From Pseudopyrenochaeta lycopersici (Eukaryota; Ascomycota; Dothideomycetes; Pleosporales; Pseudopyrenochaetaceae): DNA of 64,000 bases. Of this stretch, positions 21,559 to 32,898 are shown in pieces (positions within the stretch are counted from its first letter, which is position 1; the number at the start of each line of letters is the position of its first letter). A program made the translations under genes and the position numbers. The notes below the pieces were generated by a model, which did not search any database, was not told the origin of the DNA, and saw only the letters and a list, made by a program, of their open reading frames with translations. The stretch spans positions 930,001-994,000 of the forward strand of contig NHZP01000013.1 in assembly GCA_003313425.1 (NCBI GenBank). Direction: 5' to 3'.

Positions 21559-23835
21559 ATGGCCTCACTCGTTAGCCTTCTATCACTGTCGTTATCTCTC
21601 TTTTCATCTATTGTTGCATCTGCTGCCAGCCCCCAGTCACTTGGATCTGACCTCTCTATTGTTGCTCACAATGACCTTTACGGCACTTCCACCACTAGAC
21701 GAGCTGGCACCATTGCCCTCAGCACCCCTTTTATCTACTCAGCAGCCACATCAAAGTGCGCCGCTCTTGGGTCGATTCTATGGAATCCAGATAGCTATTC
21801 GCAGGACTTTGACTTTCTTCGGTACCTTGACCACGGCAAGGCCACTGACGACGTTGGCGTCTACTGGATAAGAGGCAACACCACATTGCATTGCAGGGCA
21901 ATAACTACTCATGGCGAACAGAGACGCTACCCCTGCAGCACTAAGCTACCAGCGCTATGCTCCAATACTGCGACCGATGAGGCTCGCCAGGTTGCTGTCC
22001 TTACGAACAACGCTACCTTGCTGGGGCGCCGTCGGAGACAGGACTCATCGTTCCGTTTCCTAGGCATCAAATACGCCTCAATCCCTGCCCGCTTCTCGCA
22101 CTCTACCTACCTCGCTCCCTCACCTGGGTCTGCCATCTCTGCACTTGAATATGCTCCCTCTTGCGTACAGCCAGCCTGCGGATCTCCCGGTACTCCCGCT
22201 TGTGATGAAGATTGTCTGCATCTAAACATTTGGACCCCATATCTCCCCAACGGCAAGCAAACTACAGACAAAAGGAAAGCTGTTATAGTATGGATACACG
22301 GTGGAGGTTTTACAAGCGGGACAGGCAGCGACACTACCTTTGATGGAAGTGCTCTGGCGTCTCGAGGCGATGTCGTCGTTGTATCGATCAATTACCGACT
22401 GTCCACACTCGGATTTTTGGCGCTTGACAAGACACCGTTGACTGGCAACTACGGCTTACAAGATCAGAACAGGGCTCTAGACTGGCTGCGTGCTCATATA
22501 GGAGATTTTGGAGGTGATAAAGATCGAATCACAATCTTTGGCCAGAGCGCTGGAGCAGCATCAGTTCGAGCACTGCTTGCATCACCCCAGGCACATAAAA
22601 AGGTCTCAGGTGCAATTATGATGAGCACTCCGCAAGGTGTAGGATATGCATCTACATTTGCGAAATATTTGACCATTGCGGAAGCTACAGCCCAAACAAA
22701 GACGCTCGTTACTGAGGTGGGATGTGCAAATTTGACACAAGACGAGCTTGTTGCTTGTCTGAGAGCAGTAGATCCCAAGGAGCTCATAGGGTTTAGGAAT
22801 TCTTCGCAATCTTTCACTGGAACACTGGCGAGGTGAGTACAATCATGGGGTTCTCCTCCACTATCCTAAGTCTAGTTTTTTTCTCTCGCAAAGCTTGGGT
22901 GATTTTTCTGCGATTTCTCCTTTGCCAGGAGGAAAGTGTGGCATTGGAGTCCCAGCTCATACTCTCGGTCATGCCTATTATGACTCCAGAGGGGCACGAT
23001 TTTCAAGTGTTGGGATAACCAACATTGCTGACACGCTCCCAGGTTCCCAGTCGTCGATGGCACCTTCCTTACCACGTCATCTCTCCTCCTTGGACCCTCC
23101 GCTCCAAAGCTTAACGTAAACGTTATAAGCGGTATAATGCGCGACGATGGGTCCCCATTCACCTCATACCCAACCTCATCAAATGTTTCCGAGGTTCTGA
23201 CCTCCCAGGGCTTCCCGGCTGCCGCCATTCTTTCTTCAAAGGCGTTTCCTATACCTAGCGACCAAAACAGCACCTTTGCAATCTTCAACTTGACCAGCAG
23301 GGTTGCTACAGATGCTATGTTCAGATGTTTAGCTCAGAGCACTGCCCACTCCGCAGCTGCAAATGGCGTCTTTAAGAATGTCTATGCGTACGAATTCGAC
23401 AGGGCGTATCAAATCAGCGAATGGTCCCCCAACCCACCCTCCTGCGAAGCCCCAATCACACCCACCCACCCCTTCGGCGACCCCTCCGCCCCATTCTACA
23501 AATGTCATTCTGGCGAACTCTATGCAGTATTTGGCACTACGATCCCCCAAGGCCGCCAACCTCGCGACCAACTCGATATACCGTTCAGCCAGTACATCGT
23601 CGATACCTGGGCTTCTTTCGCGAGAACGGGAAATCCAAATCCAGACCTGGCTTATTTGGGAGCAAGAGGATTTACGAACACAACGAAGATTGTCGAGGCG
23701 GCAGGGACATGGGAGCCGATTGGCAAAGGGGAGGACAAAGTGAGAGTGCTTGACACGCCTGTCAAAGACGAGGGCTGGAGAGAGGCGGAGCAATGCAAAG
23801 TTCTCGACCAAGGGCTGGAGTACTACAACGCTTAG
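21559..23835 (+). CDS. Secreted type-B carboxylesterase with lectin-like N-terminal domain
   Basis: Two exons, 21559-22832 and 23043-23835 (688 aa); the 210-nt intron is long for this window and the join gives TLARFPVVDGTFL. A signal peptide (MASLVSLLSLSLSLF) is followed by a Cys-containing module to about residue 145 with CAALGSILW, VGVYWIRG and LPALC, resembling the ends of C-type-lectin-like folds. Next comes LLGRRRRQD; the four arginines (157-160) could be a kexin site. The esterase part starts near FLGIKYASIPARF and has the CDEDCLHLNIW motif, oxyanion loop HGGGFTSG near residue 250, nucleophile elbow GQSAG with Ser330, and the His region CHSGELYAVFG. Glu is replaced by Gln in the usual GESAG motif, as in many fungal lipases and esterases. 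Substrate is unknown. The start is the first in-frame ATG. Confidence 0.86.
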
Positions 23836-24176
23836 ATTCACTAAGTGCGATATTGAACGGCAATCATTAGATACCTTGCGAGAAATTGTTACTCAAGCAC
23901 ATTTGGGTACACGGAATACAAAGAATATCAGTAGTGATTAGAAACGCTACATAACCCGTACTAGTGGAATCCGCGCTGGCTACAAAACTACAATACACTG
24001 ATTCCCTAAGCAGAAGCAGAACTCGCATCCATTATTCATCGCAAGAGGAGAGCCCTCAGCTTATCCATTCCGTTCCAGCTGCAGCCACGCCGAACTTACT
24101 TTTTGCTGTGCAATCTCAGAATGAACAAGTTGTCGAGCAACTAACTACGAAAAGCCACGACCAAGAAGGGAGGCGA
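23836..24176. other. Convergent 3' region between esterase and FAA1
   Basis: 341 bp between convergent stop codons; it should hold both 3' UTRs. Nothing else is seen. Confidence 0.55.
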
Positions 24177-26424
24177 TTATGATCGGCCGTAAGCCCTGTC
24201 GACCTCCTTCTGATACTGCTTCAAGATTCCCTTACGGTTCAGCTTTTGCGCAGCGGTTGTAAGGCCCTATATAATAGTTAGCATACTGTCCCAGAACTCT
24301 GGGCGTGACATGAGAAACTTACGTTCTGCGGTGTCCATTCTTCGTCTGCCAACACCACACCCTCAATTGTTTCAAAGGATGCAAGCCCACCCTTCTGCCC
24401 CGCTTGCTGCAATTGCTTCAAAACAGCACTGTTGATCTTCTTGTCATGGACCAGCTCCTCGAGGTGCTCACCTGTGACGCCCTCCTGGCTCGCCAGCTTC
24501 TTGAGTGCGGGTTCTGCAGGCACAATAATGGCAATTGGCTTTTGGCGGTCTTCGGCAGCGTAGACGCAGATGTTCGCGACAATAGGGGCGGAGCGGTATA
24601 CAGATTCGAGTTTCTCGAGTGCAATGTATTCGCCAGCAAGCGTCTTGACGAGATTCTTCTTGCGGTCGACGATGCGGATCTGACCGTGGGAGTCAAACTC
24701 TCCGATATCACCCGTCTTGAACCAGCCGTCATCCGTGAAGCTCTCTTTGGTCTCTTCAGGCATGTTCAAGTAGCCGTCCACGACACCGCCACCGCGGATC
24801 CAGATTTCACCCTGGGGCGGTTTGCTCTTGGCGAAGTATCCTGCATCGGCGAAGTCGACGAGCTTCATCTCAACAGACGCGGGAATCTCGCCAAGTGCGG
24901 ACTCGGTCCATGCAAGGGGATCCATTAGTGCGCCCATGGCACAGGTTTCGGTGAGACCGTACCCGCTAATCATCGGTGTGATAGCAATGGAAATGAAGCG
25001 TTGAGTCTCCTTCGCAATAGGTCCACCGCCGTTCATGCAGATACGAAGTCTACCGCCTGTGGCCTCCTTGACCTTATTGAAAACGATCGAGTCGAGAAGT
25101 CCACTTCCTGGCAATCCGGCGTTCAGAAGGAAGCTCTTTGCCGCATACGCGCCCCAGAACATATTGCTCTTGACCGCGCCGCCTGCCTCGACCTTGCCAA
25201 TAATGCCCTTCTTGATCGTCTCCCACACCTGCGGGACACCGACCATGACAGTGGGTCTTAGCTCGCGAATGTCACCAGCGCAATTTCGCACGGACGCGTC
25301 CGAGAGGGTTCTGATGGTGCCGTAGCCCATCGTGCCGCCCCAATAGAGCACAGCATTCTCAAAGACGAACTCGAGAATATGGGCTGCCGGGAGGTAAGTA
25401 ATGAGTACGTCGCCCGGGCCGAGGTATTTGCCGACAATCACGTCCACGCCAGCGACTGCGACTGTTAGCAATGACTGACATATTGTAATCTAGATTAGAC
25501 ATACCAGCAGCAACAACATTTCGGTGCTTGATCATGACACCCTTTGGTGTGCCTGTGGAGCCAGAAGTGTACATAATGCAGGCCAAATCATCAGCCTTGG
25601 GAGGGATAGGCTCGGCGGGATTTTCCTCGCCTAGCTTGACCAGCTCGTCGAAACTAATGATTTTAAGGTGCGGGTGGGCACTTGCAAGTGTATCAATGTC
25701 CTTCTGCTTCGGGTCGTTCTTGGTGCAATATACAACCACCTGGACATCCTTGGCCTCCTTCATTGGGTTTACGAGCTTGGGCAGCAGTTCTGGGTCGGTG
25801 AACATGATCTTTGCGTTTGTCTGAAGCATACTGTGCTTCAGGCCCTCTTCTCCAAGAGTGTCGTATGCGGTCACGATAGCGAGGGACTGTGAGAGAGCAC
25901 CTAGGGATGGTAGATCAGTACATGTCGCTCTCCTTTTGCCATGTTTACTTACCATGGGCTGAAGCCAGCCATTGCATGCTGGTGCTAGCGTACAGGTGCA
26001 TCCTGTCTTGCGGCGCGAATCCCAGGTTCTTGATCGCTGAACCCACCGACAAGGCCAGCTTCTCAAACTCTACGAAGCTTTTGTACTTGTATGGGCTGAG
26101 CTCAAAATATTGCCACTTCTTGTCAACTTCCTGCTCCACCCCGTCAACCATCTTCTTGATTTTCTTCGTCTCCTCGTGTACATTGACGATGCGGCGCGCA
26201 CCGACGGCCTTTGCATTCCCAAACTTGGCTGATGAGTAGCGCAGAATGTCATATAACGTCTCCACGCCGTCGGTGGGTGTCAGTTTGAGAGCATCTTTGG
26301 ACACCAAATTGCGGCGCGGTATCGTCTCGCCTTCGACCTGCTGTGCGCCAGATGCCTCTACTGTGTAGGGCCCAGACCTGCTGGTCTTCGCCTGGGGCAT
26401 GAGCTTCTTGAGGTCCTGCGGCAT
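24177..26424 (-). CDS. FAA1: Long-chain fatty acid-CoA ligase (Faa1/Faa4 type)
   Basis: Four exons: 26424-25953, 25900-25505, 25461-24323 and 24266-24177 (698 aa, close to the 700 aa of yeast Faa1). It activates long-chain fatty acids to acyl-CoA using ATP. Visible signatures are the AMP-binding loop [15 protein letters not shown] near residue 269, [24 protein letters not shown], and the FACS motif [10 protein letters not shown] then [20 protein letters not shown] near residue 533. The C-terminus ends [19 protein letters not shown] and closely follows yeast Faa1. The start [11 protein letters not shown] is the first methionine of the conserved block; the frame extends 25 codons further upstream. 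The gene is divergent from RKM5. It has no signal peptide, consistent with a cytosolic, ER or lipid-droplet peripheral location known for the family. Confidence 0.94.
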
Positions 26425-27030
26425 GGTGACGGCTGTAAGACGGAAGCTGTCGAGGATGCCGGTATGTATGTACAGCGAGAGGGGTATCGCTGAGAGCAAT
26501 GCTATAAGAAGTAGCTTGGAGTATGTGGTCGCCAGCGGAGTGTAGCGGATGTGATGGGGTAAAAGTATGGAGAGAGCTCAGACGGTTGTTGTGTTGAGCA
26601 TCACACGCCGCCGCCCATTCGCCAAGGTAGGTAGGAACAGTCCAAGCTTCTTGAGCAATGACGCAGCTGGGCAGGCAACCTCGAGCGGAAGACGGGGCTA
26701 GCCAGTGCTCTCCACTCTTTTCTTTGGCGAAAGAGGATGACACGAAGTGCTGATCGACAACGCAGGGAAGGCAGTATCAGATCCCGCCAGCTAGCAGTCA
26801 ATCCATGCCCTCTCTTTTTATCTCTGCTACGCCCACATGAAGCCGAGCTTAAGCTGAACGCTAACTTCAGGCTTCCCAAACATCGGCAGCACATGCCAAG
26901 AAATACGAAGCCGCTGCATTTGTGAATTTCGGCTTGCTGTGCATCACACAGCCTGCGCCTCTTCGGAAATCTCCAGACCAGGACAAAGCACCGAACAGGC
27001 TAAGCGCCAGCCAAGTGGGCTGTCGCCGCG
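26425..27030. other. Divergent upstream region FAA1/RKM5
   Basis: 606 bp between divergent start codons, expected to hold both promoters. I see no clear TATA box or binding-site cluster. Confidence 0.5.
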
Positions 27031-28389
27031 ATGGACTTGACTGCGATCCTGGGGACTGAACCCGTGGTCGATGCTGAAGAAGGTGTGTAACTTATTTGTC
27101 GTCGAAGCTGCTCAACGAATGAGCCCCACAGCATGGCCCTCGGCTCAACGCATCGCTGTGTCTATGCGATTCGCCTTTCAACACCACGGGCTCACTAAAA
27201 CAATCATTTGAGAGCCTGGAGCCAATAAGGTCACCTGAACAATCCAAGGCATCATACTCATACATCTGCAGAGGCTTTTGTAACTTTCTCGCAAGACATA
27301 CCTTCTCAGTCACTCGGCTTCATCGACTCCAAGGCTTCTACACTCGAAATACTTGTTGCAGGCTACGACCTCACCATTCACCAGTCACGCGGCCTTCTTA
27401 CTTCAGATCGTAAAGAAGGCACAACGGGTGCAGGTGAGTCTACAATGTCTTGTTCGTGTATGCACTCAGTCGCGCACTGGCCCCGGACCCCAGACCTCAT
27501 TTCGCCAGCTCTGCTTGGCTTGTCTTGGTACACCATTCTCCGCACTTCTGCTGTTTTTAGCACTTGTCATGGTCCGTTCCAGGGTTTCAAAGCCTGAAGA
27601 CAGTCAAGCAAGTAGAGCAGGGGCAACACGACCTAGGGAATACATAGTCCTCAGCTTGTCCAATCCGTACATCAAGCCATATCTCGGTTATTCTCGTGTT
27701 CAAAGGTCCATGTACATTCTAACGACCAAATAGTGGTCTGGAAAGTCACGCCTCTCTTCGCAGAATGGATATCTTCGCCCACAAACCTCCTCTTCGCTCA
27801 CAGCCTGCTTACCCCTAGTTCGACGGTAATCGAACTAGGTGCTGGCGTCTCAGGCATTGTTGCCCTCGCTCTAGGTTCCCAAACCTCGAACTACATCGCG
27901 ACGGATCAAGACTATGTCCTCAAACTTCTGAGACAGAACATCGCTGAGAATATCAATGTCGTGTTTCCCAAGTCAAAGAAAACAAAATCGACCAAGAAGC
28001 ATAATCAATCCATCACTACGGCACATCCAACTGAACGTATAAGAGTTGAAGCCTTGGACTGGGAAACCGATTCCGTCTCCCACCTAATTGACGTTGACCT
28101 CGTAATAGCATGCGATTGCATATATAACGAATCCCTCATCGAACCCCTGAATTCAACTTGCGCTTCCATATGTCGGTTACGGAAGGACCATGCCGAGAAT
28201 GAAAATGCCAAGCAAAACCCAACATTGTGCCTAATTGCCCAACAACTCCGCAGCCCAGATGTCTTTGAAGCATGGCTAAAGAGCTTTCACAAACTGTTTG
28301 AGGTGTGGAGGGTGCCGGATGCCATGTTGAATGAGGGGTTGAGAGAGGGAAGTGGGTTTGTTGTTCATGTTGGCCTTGTGCGGCAATGA
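27031..28389 (+). CDS. RKM5: Rkm5-type protein lysine methyltransferase
   Basis: Three exons: 27031-27082, 27272-27433 and 27734-28389 (289 aa). Joins restore EEEAFVTFSQDIPSQSLGF and KEGTTGAVVWKVTPLFAEW, which follow fungal Rkm5 proteins. SAM-binding motif I is IELGAGVSGIVAL near residue 104, and the motif IV region reads DVDLVIACDCIYNESLIEPL. This is the METTL21-like class-I methyltransferase family; yeast Rkm5 methylates a lysine of a 60S ribosomal protein (known for yeast, inferred here). A Lys-rich insert (KSKKTKSTKKHNQS) lies after motif II. Both introns, 189 and 300 nt, are clearly longer than others in the window, so a small extra exon cannot be excluded, but both joins are in frame and conserved without one. 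Confidence 0.84.
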
Positions 28390-28746
28390 CGGATGCGTAG
28401 CACACGCGGCGCGGACTCGTTGGTGCTGCGTTGAAAGTTGTCAGACGGTGTATGGACTATGCAACGAATCCGAGATGGCTTCCGTATGAGGAAAGCTTAA
28501 TTGCCGAAACCCATTTTTTCAAGGATACATCATTATGAGAGCATTTTCTTGGTCTGCACCCAACATCCTTCAACAAGTGACGAATGTACTTTGCATATCA
28601 TCTCTGGTAATTCTATAGCTGGATTTATTGGCATTGACCTAGTTTGCAGAGCATCATGCCAAGCTGTCTCCGCCTCGTGTTCTTAGAATACTTTTTGGCC
28701 CCGATTATCTGCAGGCAGACTGCAGTGAGTACCTTCAGCTTTGTTG
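28390..28746. other. Convergent 3' region RKM5/TDP1
   Basis: 357 bp between convergent stop codons, expected to hold 3' UTRs only. No other feature is seen. Confidence 0.5.
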
Positions 28747-30874
28747 CTAGTGAGGCTGATACCCGCGCCATGTCTGGCCCTTCCAGTCCAGCTCTGGATA
28801 CGACGATGAAGCACACCAGGGTTTGTCGTCGGCGGCATAGGGGCTGAGTGGAAGGTCATACGGCATGCGAAGGCCTACCACAGTCTTGAGATCTGTCTTC
28901 CCTTGCCCATTCTCAGCATATCCCTTCATGCCCTTCTCGTGTTGGACATCCTCAGGCCCTGGCATGTCTTTGGCGAATACTGGAACCATGACTACATCTC
29001 CGGTAACAGCCGCTAGATCCTTAGTGTGAGAGAAGAGCGCTGGCCACACTACAACGCCAGTCTCCCATGATTGAATCCAAACTTCATCCTTTTTGTTAGC
29101 AACGGCACCCCACGCTTGTGTGCTCAGGTTCGCACTGGTGACCATGGCCCAATCAATCGTTCTGTGATCCTCGTCGCTAAAACGTATGTATGTCTTGATA
29201 TGCGGTGCTGCAGGGCCACGATGGGCTTCTCTTCGAGTTTTGTGGAAGCTATCAGTGGCAGTAATCGATGAGGCCTGCCAGTGGCAAAGAATAGGATGTA
29301 GATACTCAAGCTGCCTCTGTTGCTGTGCGGATTGAAGCTTCAAGTGTATTGAAGCACCAGATCCATAGCCATCGAGAGATGTGCGTATTTCAGCAGGGGT
29401 CGGAAATATTACATTGATCTTTGGAGTTGATGACGGTCCTGTGGTCCGAGACGTAACCTGCTCACGCTTCGCAAGCAAGGTAGACGCCCTTTGGAAAGAC
29501 GATGATGCGTTTGCTGCAACTGAGACTGGCTTTACAGCCTGCTGTGCAAGAACAGACTGGAAGTGGGAGTGCCACGCTGGTGTTGATGTAGCTATGGACG
29601 ATATTTGGATGGCAATATGCGGTGGTGTGACTGGAGTCTGCCGAGTAGATATAGGAATGGCTGATAAAATTTCTTGCAGGCCAGGCCACCCGAACGAGGT
29701 GAGGGTAGAGGGCCTCAGTTTAGCAACGTTTTGGCGGGAGGGAGCACTTCCAATGAATGCCGCCTTGACAGTCGAGAAATTATAAGCAATAAGTTGTTTG
29801 CTTAAAGCCGTCAGCCGCCTCTCATAAGCGCCAATGTAGCGAAGGAGGTCTGCTTTGAACCGATTTCCACTTCCAATCGGATAGACTGCAGCTTCATTTT
29901 CATTGAGTGTGGACTTCAACACTGGTTCCTGAGGCAGAAGCGGGAGCAAGGGAGACGTCCACACTGCTTGAGTCATGTTGCTCCAGTCTCGAGAAATCAT
30001 GTTTGCAGTGTGGATAATCACTTGAGCAAGATCGTCATGCCGGAAAAGTATGAGCATCTTTGAGTGATGTGTTCCGAATGGGTCTGGAATGTATGCATTT
30101 AGCAGCTCAATGTTGGAATACCTCTCTGCAGCTTCCTAAGCGCATTTTAGCACTTAGTAGAAAGTGTTCCTGGAGAGTAGAATATTCATGTTGAAGACAA
30201 TACAAAGAAGAGACTGCGTTCAGAAGGGAACACTCACAAATAGAGCAATCCTTCTCTCGTCATCTCTTTTCCAGAACCCATGCACGATTTTAACTTTGAC
30301 AATATCTCTCACGTCACTATCGAATTGTCTCCTAAGTATGTCTTAGCAGACTATTTTCGCCCTTGCTTCAAGCTCGCATTATGTATATTCCCTATATTCT
30401 AGAACAATCTGATGCATGTACTCACATAACAAAGTCTAGATCGAACAAGAAATTAAAGTTCCAACACTCCTTGATCATCGGGTCACCGAGGATGTCTGTC
30501 AACGCAACAGTATCGACATTCTGATGCAGCTCCAGGTCCTTGATTCGGGTGAGCTGAATAGGCGACGAAAGAAAAATCGTCTCCTTATTAAGATCTCCTT
30601 CTGGCCCCAATAGTCCTTCTGAATGAGTAGCTACAGGGGGGAGTGGCGGCGTTGAGGGCTGCCTTGGGAGTTGATCAAAACTCCAAGTAGGTGTGAAACT
30701 ATTCGGTACTGCGGGACTCCTGCGTCTTGAACGCGGCGGGCTGATTGGTCTGTCGAGTCCTATGGCATTGCTACTGGTGCCTCGAGCGTCAATACTACCA
30801 GCTTCTTCAAGCGTGTTGGTATTGAGCTTGTGGCGCTTTGCAGGCGGAGACCCTTCTCCTTCTTTTATCACCAT
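28747..30874 (-). CDS. TDP1: Tyrosyl-DNA phosphodiesterase 1
   Basis: Three exons: 30874-30426, 30331-30238 and 30135-28747 (643 aa). Joins give LFDLDFVMRQFDSDVRDIVK and DDERRIALFEAAERYSNIE. Tdp1 removes topoisomerase I peptides from DNA 3' ends using two HKD half-sites. Both are visible: HHSKMLILF near residue 203, and HIKTYIRF followed by MVTSANLSTQAWG near residue 491. The N-terminal 100 residues are disordered, with a basic PPAKRHKL segment that may be a nuclear signal. The C-terminal block has YAADDKPWC, typical of the family end. Length is close to other fungal Tdp1 proteins. It is tandem with OLE1 and convergent with RKM5; no functional link is implied. The start is an ATG opening the conserved frame. 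Confidence 0.92.
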
Positions 30875-31402
30875 CGTAATAATGGGTTAGCTTAAGGACT
30901 ATTATGTGAGTTTGCGTCAGATTTTGGGCATTTGGAAGGTGACGTTGAAGAGGAGCGGCGCGAGTTCGATCGATGTTATTTGGTACGCACGGACCTGCTA
31001 GAGGTTCAAGGCAGCATCGTAAAGGTAAGTGCAAGTCAAACGCGTAAGAACACACCAGAGTCGTGCATTTTATGAACTCAATAAAGGAACATGTTCTGCA
31101 TATAGCTTCAGCCGAAACATAGTGTAACTCAAGATGAAGGAATTGCATCACAAGGAGTACAAGGTTGAGATATTGAAATATTGAATGTATGTCATTCTCG
31201 ACTCATGCCGGTGAGGCACAATTTTGTAAGGCCTATTGCTCATAAAGGCTACAAGCATACACCATCTAATCATGCCTGAGCATCATGTCCCTGATGCTAT
31301 CTAACGAACGCTGAGAACGTGAGGAAAATATTATGCCTGTTTACAAGATGGAAAGGCATCCCAAACGCCGGATAACGCTAAATGTGATTTGGTAAAACAG
31401 TT
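30875..31402. other. Intergenic region TDP1/OLE1
   Basis: 528 bp between two minus-strand genes: TDP1 promoter and OLE1 3' UTR. No other feature is seen. Confidence 0.5.
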
Positions 31403-32898
31403 TTACGCAGCGCTAGCGCTGACGATAGGTTGTGCGACCTTGGTGACCTGGTTGCCTGCCCTGATGATTGGGTTGCCCTGGTCATCTTTGGCGGCATTGA
31501 CCTCCTTATTCTCCTTCTGCGCGCGCTTCCAGATCTCAACTTCGCATCCACCACGGATGACACCCACCCTCATGGTAGAGAGGAGGTTGTGGGCTGCGTT
31601 GGAGTGGAAGTAGACACCGCCATTGAACATGGCAGTAGCGTCCTTGCCGATGCCGCTCTTGATAAGAGTCTTGCCTCCAGGGTGCTCGTTGATGAAGTCG
31701 GTGACGTCGTGAACAACACCAGCAACAGCAACTAGGCCACGGCCGTTCTTGGCCTGCTCAACGTAGTCGTCCCACTCAATGACAGGAAGCTGGTCAAGAG
31801 GTACACCCCAATCGAGCTTGGCGCGCTTCTGATCAATCTTCTTCTGGAGCTGCTGAACGCGGCCTTTTTCGATCTCGTTAGCCCGGAATTGCTTGAGGTT
31901 AGAGGCGAGACCGAGCTTGCTCCAGAGCCAGATAGACCACTTGGTGGGATCATACTGGTGCCACTCGATGGCATTGCGGTAGTCGGAGGGAAACTCGTGG
32001 TGGAAGTTGTGGTAACCTTCACCGAGGGTGACAAGCGCGGTGATGACGTGGTCCCTTGGGCTGTTGCGGTCGTCGAATGGCTGATCACCAAGCCAGTGGG
32101 CAAGTGAGTTAACACAGAAGGTGGCCTGTTGAACGAAGAAGATACGCAGAATACCGGCGTAGATAAAGCCACCCTTCCAGTCGTTCCAAAGGAGTCCAGC
32201 AACGGCCGAGGGGAAGATCAGGCCCATGAAGATGACGACCTTGATGTAGTGCTTGTGCTGCCAGACAACGACGGGGTCTTCGTTCAAGTCGGTGATGTCA
32301 GTGCGGCCGATGCGCTTGGGGTTCTGCTTCATGACCATCCAACCAAGATGGCTGTAGAGTAAGCCCTTGCGAACACTGTATGGGTCCTTCTGGGTGTCGG
32401 TGTAGCGATGATGGGCACGGTGGTCACGGCTCCACCAGCGAATAGAGCCCTCAACAGCTCCGCCACCAACGAGGGCGAGGAAGATACCGAGAGGCAATGA
32501 AGCGTTGTACGACTTGTGTGCCCAAAGACGATGGTATCCGGCCGTTATGCCCAAGCCAGTCCAGAAGTAATATACAACCGCCCAGAGCGCTGTCTTCCAT
32601 TGTAGGGGGGTCCAGAAAGCGGCAATGCAGCCGGCGAGGGGAATGCCAATGATGAAGGTAACCTGTGCAAATGTTAGCGTGCTACGCCATTCGATTCGCG
32701 TTGGATGAGGCGTACATTGAGCCAGTTGACGTGCTTGTACCAGTTCGCCTTTGTGATGGGCGTGTCGGTGATGTGTGGCTTCTTAGGATCGTAGTTGGAA
32801 TTGCGGTTCGGCTCCGACTTGCTTGCCATTGGGGATGGTTGCTTGACGTAGTCGGGGTCAATGGCCTGCATGCCAGCGACAGCCTGGTGGGAAGGCAT
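31403..32898 (-). CDS. OLE1: Acyl-CoA delta-9 desaturase with C-terminal cytochrome b5
   Basis: Two exons, 32898-32716 and 32662-31403 (480 aa). The enzyme introduces the delta-9 double bond into palmitoyl- and stearoyl-CoA in the ER membrane. All three histidine boxes are present: HRLWAH near residue 100, HRAHH near 138 and HNFHH near 277. Membrane segments include [17 protein letters not shown] and [18 protein letters not shown]. The C-terminal cytochrome b5 domain carries the heme motif [11 protein letters not shown] near residue 385 and supplies electrons in cis, as in fungal Ole1. The N-terminal 40 residues are polar and cytosolic. The first intron falls just before the first transmembrane segment. 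A long, gene-free 2.86-kb upstream region separates it from the purine permease gene; expression of OLE1 genes is tightly controlled in yeast, but no specific element is identified here. Confidence 0.95.
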
